This document shows, piece after piece, positions 31,833 to 33,726 of a stretch of 33,726 bases of DNA (position 1 is its first letter; each line of letters starts with the position of its first letter). Origin of the DNA: Methanobacteriota archaeon (GTDB lineage: Archaea; Thermoplasmatota; Poseidoniia; Poseidoniales; Poseidoniaceae); the NCBI GenBank assembly GCA_009936765.1, contig JAACDL010000171.1, positions 1-33,726 of the forward strand, in the 5' to 3' direction. Under the pieces are notes generated by a model. The model was given only the letters and a program-made list of their open reading frames with translations. It did no database searches and had not been told where the DNA came from. The translations under genes were made by a program, and so were the position numbers.

Positions 31833-31879
31833 AGCATTTAGTATCATGTTTGAGATTACCATTTCGAGTAATGTATGGA

Positions 31880-31956
31880 TGGCGGGCGTACGGGGATTTG
31901 AACCCCGGTATTCGGCTTAGAAGGCCGAGATGATATCCAAACTACATCATACGCCC
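31880..31956 (-). tRNA. tRNA-Arg (TCT), CCA encoded
   Basis: The acceptor GGGCGTA pairs fully with TACGCCC, the anticodon stem TCGGC pairs with GCCGA around loop CTTCTAA (anticodon TCT, reads AGA), and the T arm is CGGGG-TTCAAAT-CCCCG. Discriminator G73 at 31883 is followed by CCA (31880-31882) in the genome, whereas the tRNA-Trp and tRNA-Ala in this window lack an encoded CCA. No intron. Confidence 0.95.
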
Positions 31957-31988
31957 AACACGGCGGGAGGGAATCACCTCTATCAGCC

Positions 31989-32477
31989 TTACAGTGGTCT
32001 AGCACACTTGTGACACCGCATAGGTTTGCGAACAGTAGCGCGTTTCCACTCATATCCGCAGTGAGAACAGGTCCATGACTTGACTCGCGCCGAACCGAGG
32101 AATTCATCTCGCATTTCTTGTAACATTGGAGAATCTGAAATTGCAACTCCTGGTGCAATACTGTCAACTGCATCATGTAGCTCTTTTGAATGGTTCAAAA
32201 CTCCAGAAGCATGAACTAATTCATGTGCTAAAGTGTGCCTAAGCAAATCAGGCTCTTCCTTTAGACGGGGATGCAGTCCAATTGTGATATTACCTGGGTC
32301 TAGAGAAAATCTACGGCGGCGGACTAATTCCGCTGGTCCTTCTTCGAATCTCGTCATTCCTAAACGGTCATCACTTAGTTCCAACCAGGTCAAAGAAATA
32401 CGTTGAGTAAGCCATTTTGAGAATATATTCTCGGGCACTTGTGGGAGAAGTTCAGCGAGTACTTCCTCCACGTCCAT
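31989..32477 (-). CDS. SprT-like zinc metalloprotease
   Basis: 162 aa from ATG 32477. The zinc-binding HELVH (85-89) in HTLAHELVHASGVLNHSKELHDAV carries catalytic Glu86, with His96 or His101 as the third ligand. A C-terminal zinc ribbon follows (Cys137, Cys140, Cys155, Cys158: WTCSHCGYEWKR, MRCHKC). This HExxH-plus-ribbon order is that of SprT/Spartan-like proteases; Spartan cleaves DNA-protein crosslinks, but the archaeal role is unproven. No ribosome binding site is seen. An in-frame TTG at 32519 would add 14 unconserved-looking residues. It lies between two tRNA genes. Confidence 0.85.
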   Translation of the reverse strand: MDVEEVLAELLPQVPENIFSKWLTQRISLTWLELSDDRLGMTRFEEGPAELVRRRRFSLDPGNITIGLHPRLKEEPDLLRHTLAHELVHASGVLNHSKELHDAVDSIAPGVAISDSPMLQEMRDEFLGSARVKSWTCSHCGYEWKRATVRKPMRCHKCARPL

Positions 32478-32553
32478 GGAGGTCCGAGGGGCGACCAATT
32501 GAGAAGCCTTATGATGCAAGCACAGGTGGGCAGGCTGCCTTAGGCAAAGCGTT

Positions 32554-32626
32554 GGGCGCTTAGATCAGTTGGAAGATCGCTTGAGTGGCACTCAAGAGGC
32601 CGGGGGTTCAAATCCCCCAGTGTCCA
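32554..32626 (+). tRNA. tRNA-Ala (GGC)
   Basis: The acceptor GGGCGCT pairs with AGTGTCC and includes the G3-U70 wobble that marks alanine tRNAs. The anticodon stem CTTGA pairs with TCAAG around loop GTGGCAC (anticodon GGC), the T arm is GGGGG-TTCAAAT-CCCCC, and the discriminator is A73. The 3' CCA is not encoded. No intron. Confidence 0.95.
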
Positions 32627-32664
32627 TTTAACATCAAAGAATATGTTCTAATTCCGGCTCAATC

Positions 32665-32670
32665 TTTAAT
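32665..32670 (+). promoter_or_regulatory. TATA-like element for the CD36-like gene
   Basis: CTTTAATTG contains TTTAAT centred about 26 nt before ATG 32694, with no ribosome binding site between them, which fits a leaderless transcript. Confidence 0.4.
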
Positions 32671-32693
32671 TGCTAAATCCCTAAGTTGATTTT

Positions 32694-33726
32694 ATGCAAG
32701 TGGCGCTACGAGACAGATGGCTTATTGGAATCGGCCTCGCTTGCTTGCTTCTGAACGTGACATTGCTACCAATTGTATTCACCGGTGCTGTTGAGGGAGC
32801 TGTTGAAGAAAAGTTTCAAACTTTTCCTCTTGATTCTGCATGTGGTGAAGACGGAGACTGCGACACATTAGAGGATGATTGGGCAGTATCAACTACCTCT
32901 AGAGATTACTATGCATGGGACATTACTAACCTGCAAGAAGTAATCGGAAATCAAGCCACTCCCAACTATGAGAGAATGGGGCCCTATACTTACGATATTA
33001 CTTCTGAAAAGACTTTGATTGAACACGACAGTTACAATGGACACTTGACATACAATGTTGTCAAAACATTCGAGTGTTCTCCGAATAGTAAGAACTCTTG
33101 TGATGAAGAGTTATCACAACTTAACATCCAATTTAGGCCACAGTTGATTGGAGCGACTGGTACAGCATTCAATGCAATAATGGATTTGACTAAAATTGGA
33201 TTTGCTAGTGGAATGATGAATCAGGACCTTAACACAACTCAAGCAGGAAAAGCCACTGCAGATTACATTACCACGATGACGAATACAATCGGTGGTGCTG
33301 GATTTGGGTCTTACGGTTATGCTGCATTAGGAGCCGCTGAAACTGCCGGTCAGGCAAGCGTAGTTATTCCGAATACAATGGACGGAAATATTTTGCCAAT
33401 TGCTAATTTCTTAGGCGGTATAGATCAAGCATTATATTCATCTGTTCATCCTTTAGACAACCAATTCAATATTTCATTATTGGATGAATCTGGCCCAGTC
33501 GCATTCGTGGGAATGGGGGAGCCTGAACAACTATTGTCAACAATAGAGAGCGACCCAAATAATTCTACAACGGTAATGAGAGCGACTGCATATGGCTATC
33601 TTGCAACTGAAATGGCAGATACTACAGGAGATGGAAACGAAGATACAATGGTTCCAGATTATGCTCAAACACTGATTAGAGACTGGTCCCTATACATAGC
33701 AATAGGATTAGAGTTCCAGTCCAATG
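32694..33726 (+). CDS. CD36/scavenger-receptor-like membrane protein, 3' end cut by window edge
   Basis: 344 codons are visible before the right edge. A short basic N-terminus (RDRW) is followed by a transmembrane helix (about residues 9-30, LIGIGLACLLLNVTLLPIVF) and an outer domain. Residues 70-102 read RDYYAWDITNLQEVIGNQ then PNYERMGPYTYDI, which matches the CD36-family opening: aromatic-rich strand, D/N-x-x-N-P-x-E-V, then E/K-x-GPY-x-Y. The following YNVVKTFE also fits CD36 (Y/F-x-x-x-x-x-F). Cys50/Cys56 and Cys127/Cys134 could form disulfides. CD36 proteins normally have a second C-terminal membrane helix, which would lie beyond the edge. The family call rests on pattern recognition over about 60 residues; the remainder is less clear. 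Confidence 0.65.
   Translation, partial: MQVALRDRWLIGIGLACLLLNVTLLPIVFTGAVEGAVEEKFQTFPLDSACGEDGDCDTLEDDWAVSTTSRDYYAWDITNLQEVIGNQATPNYERMGPYTYDITSEKTLIEHDSYNGHLTYNVVKTFECSPNSKNSCDEELSQLNIQFRPQLIGATGTAFNAIMDLTKIGFASGMMNQDLNTTQAGKATADYITTMTNTIGGAGFGSYGYAALGAAETAGQASVVIPNTMDGNILPIANFLGGIDQALYSSVHPLDNQFNISLLDESGPVAFVGMGEPEQLLSTIESDPNNSTTVMRATAYGYLATEMADTTGDGNEDTMVPDYAQTLIRDWSLYIAIGLEFQSN

Noticed and set aside
31880..32626. tRNA-flanked segment as an integration island
   Set aside because: The tRNA-Arg and tRNA-Ala genes flank a single ordinary SprT-like gene; no repeated tRNA ends, integrase or composition change is visible.

Overview
The window looks like a chromosome segment of a planktonic euryarchaeon. 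The best guess is Candidatus Poseidoniia (Marine Group II) or a close Thermoplasmatota relative; this lineage call is inference, not a search result. The archaeal assignment itself is firm. The S10-spc ribosomal cluster carries the archaea-specific members eL19, eL32, eS4, RNase P Rpp29 and aIF1, and eL41 lies elsewhere in the window. There is also a Hef helicase/nuclease, a group II chaperonin, GGTGA-type ribosome binding sites, several apparently leaderless genes, and a tRNA-Trp with a long archaeal-type intron.

Positions 1-14305 (minus strand) hold one long translation operon, read from right to left: uL3, uL4, uL23, uL2, uS19, uL22, uS3, uL29, aIF1, Rnp1, uS17, uL14, uL24, eS4, uL5, uS14, uS8, uL6, eL32, eL19, uL18, uS5, uL30, uL15, secY. 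Spacing is mostly 13 nt or less, often with stop/start overlaps. eL32 carries an N-terminal SAP domain and SecY has about 150 extra N-terminal residues with four likely membrane helices. A structured leader lies upstream of uL3, and hef diverges from it.

Positions 17213-20050 hold the most unusual locus. One gene encodes a [4Fe-4S] ferredoxin fused to a flavodoxin and to an SdhB/HdrC-like region that has lost nearly all its cluster cysteines. The next gene is an HdrB/SdhE-like protein whose two CCG cysteine motifs are destroyed. Together they look like a succinate dehydrogenase / heterodisulfide reductase scaffold stripped of iron-sulfur clusters and given a new ferredoxin-flavodoxin head. 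A perfect 20-bp palindrome sits at the predicted transcription start.

Positions 20166-30508 hold a thermosome subunit, a large secreted and membrane-anchored surface protein, two membrane proteins of unknown function, a class I aminotransferase and a secreted, membrane-anchored subtilisin-like protease.

Positions 30587-33726 hold tRNA-Trp (116-nt intron containing a box C/D guide RNA predicted to direct Cm34), the tiny eL41 gene, pirin, tRNA-Arg(TCT), an SprT-like zinc protease, tRNA-Ala(GGC), and a right-edge partial gene whose N-terminal region closely resembles the CD36/scavenger-receptor family. No mobile element, CRISPR array or rRNA was seen.
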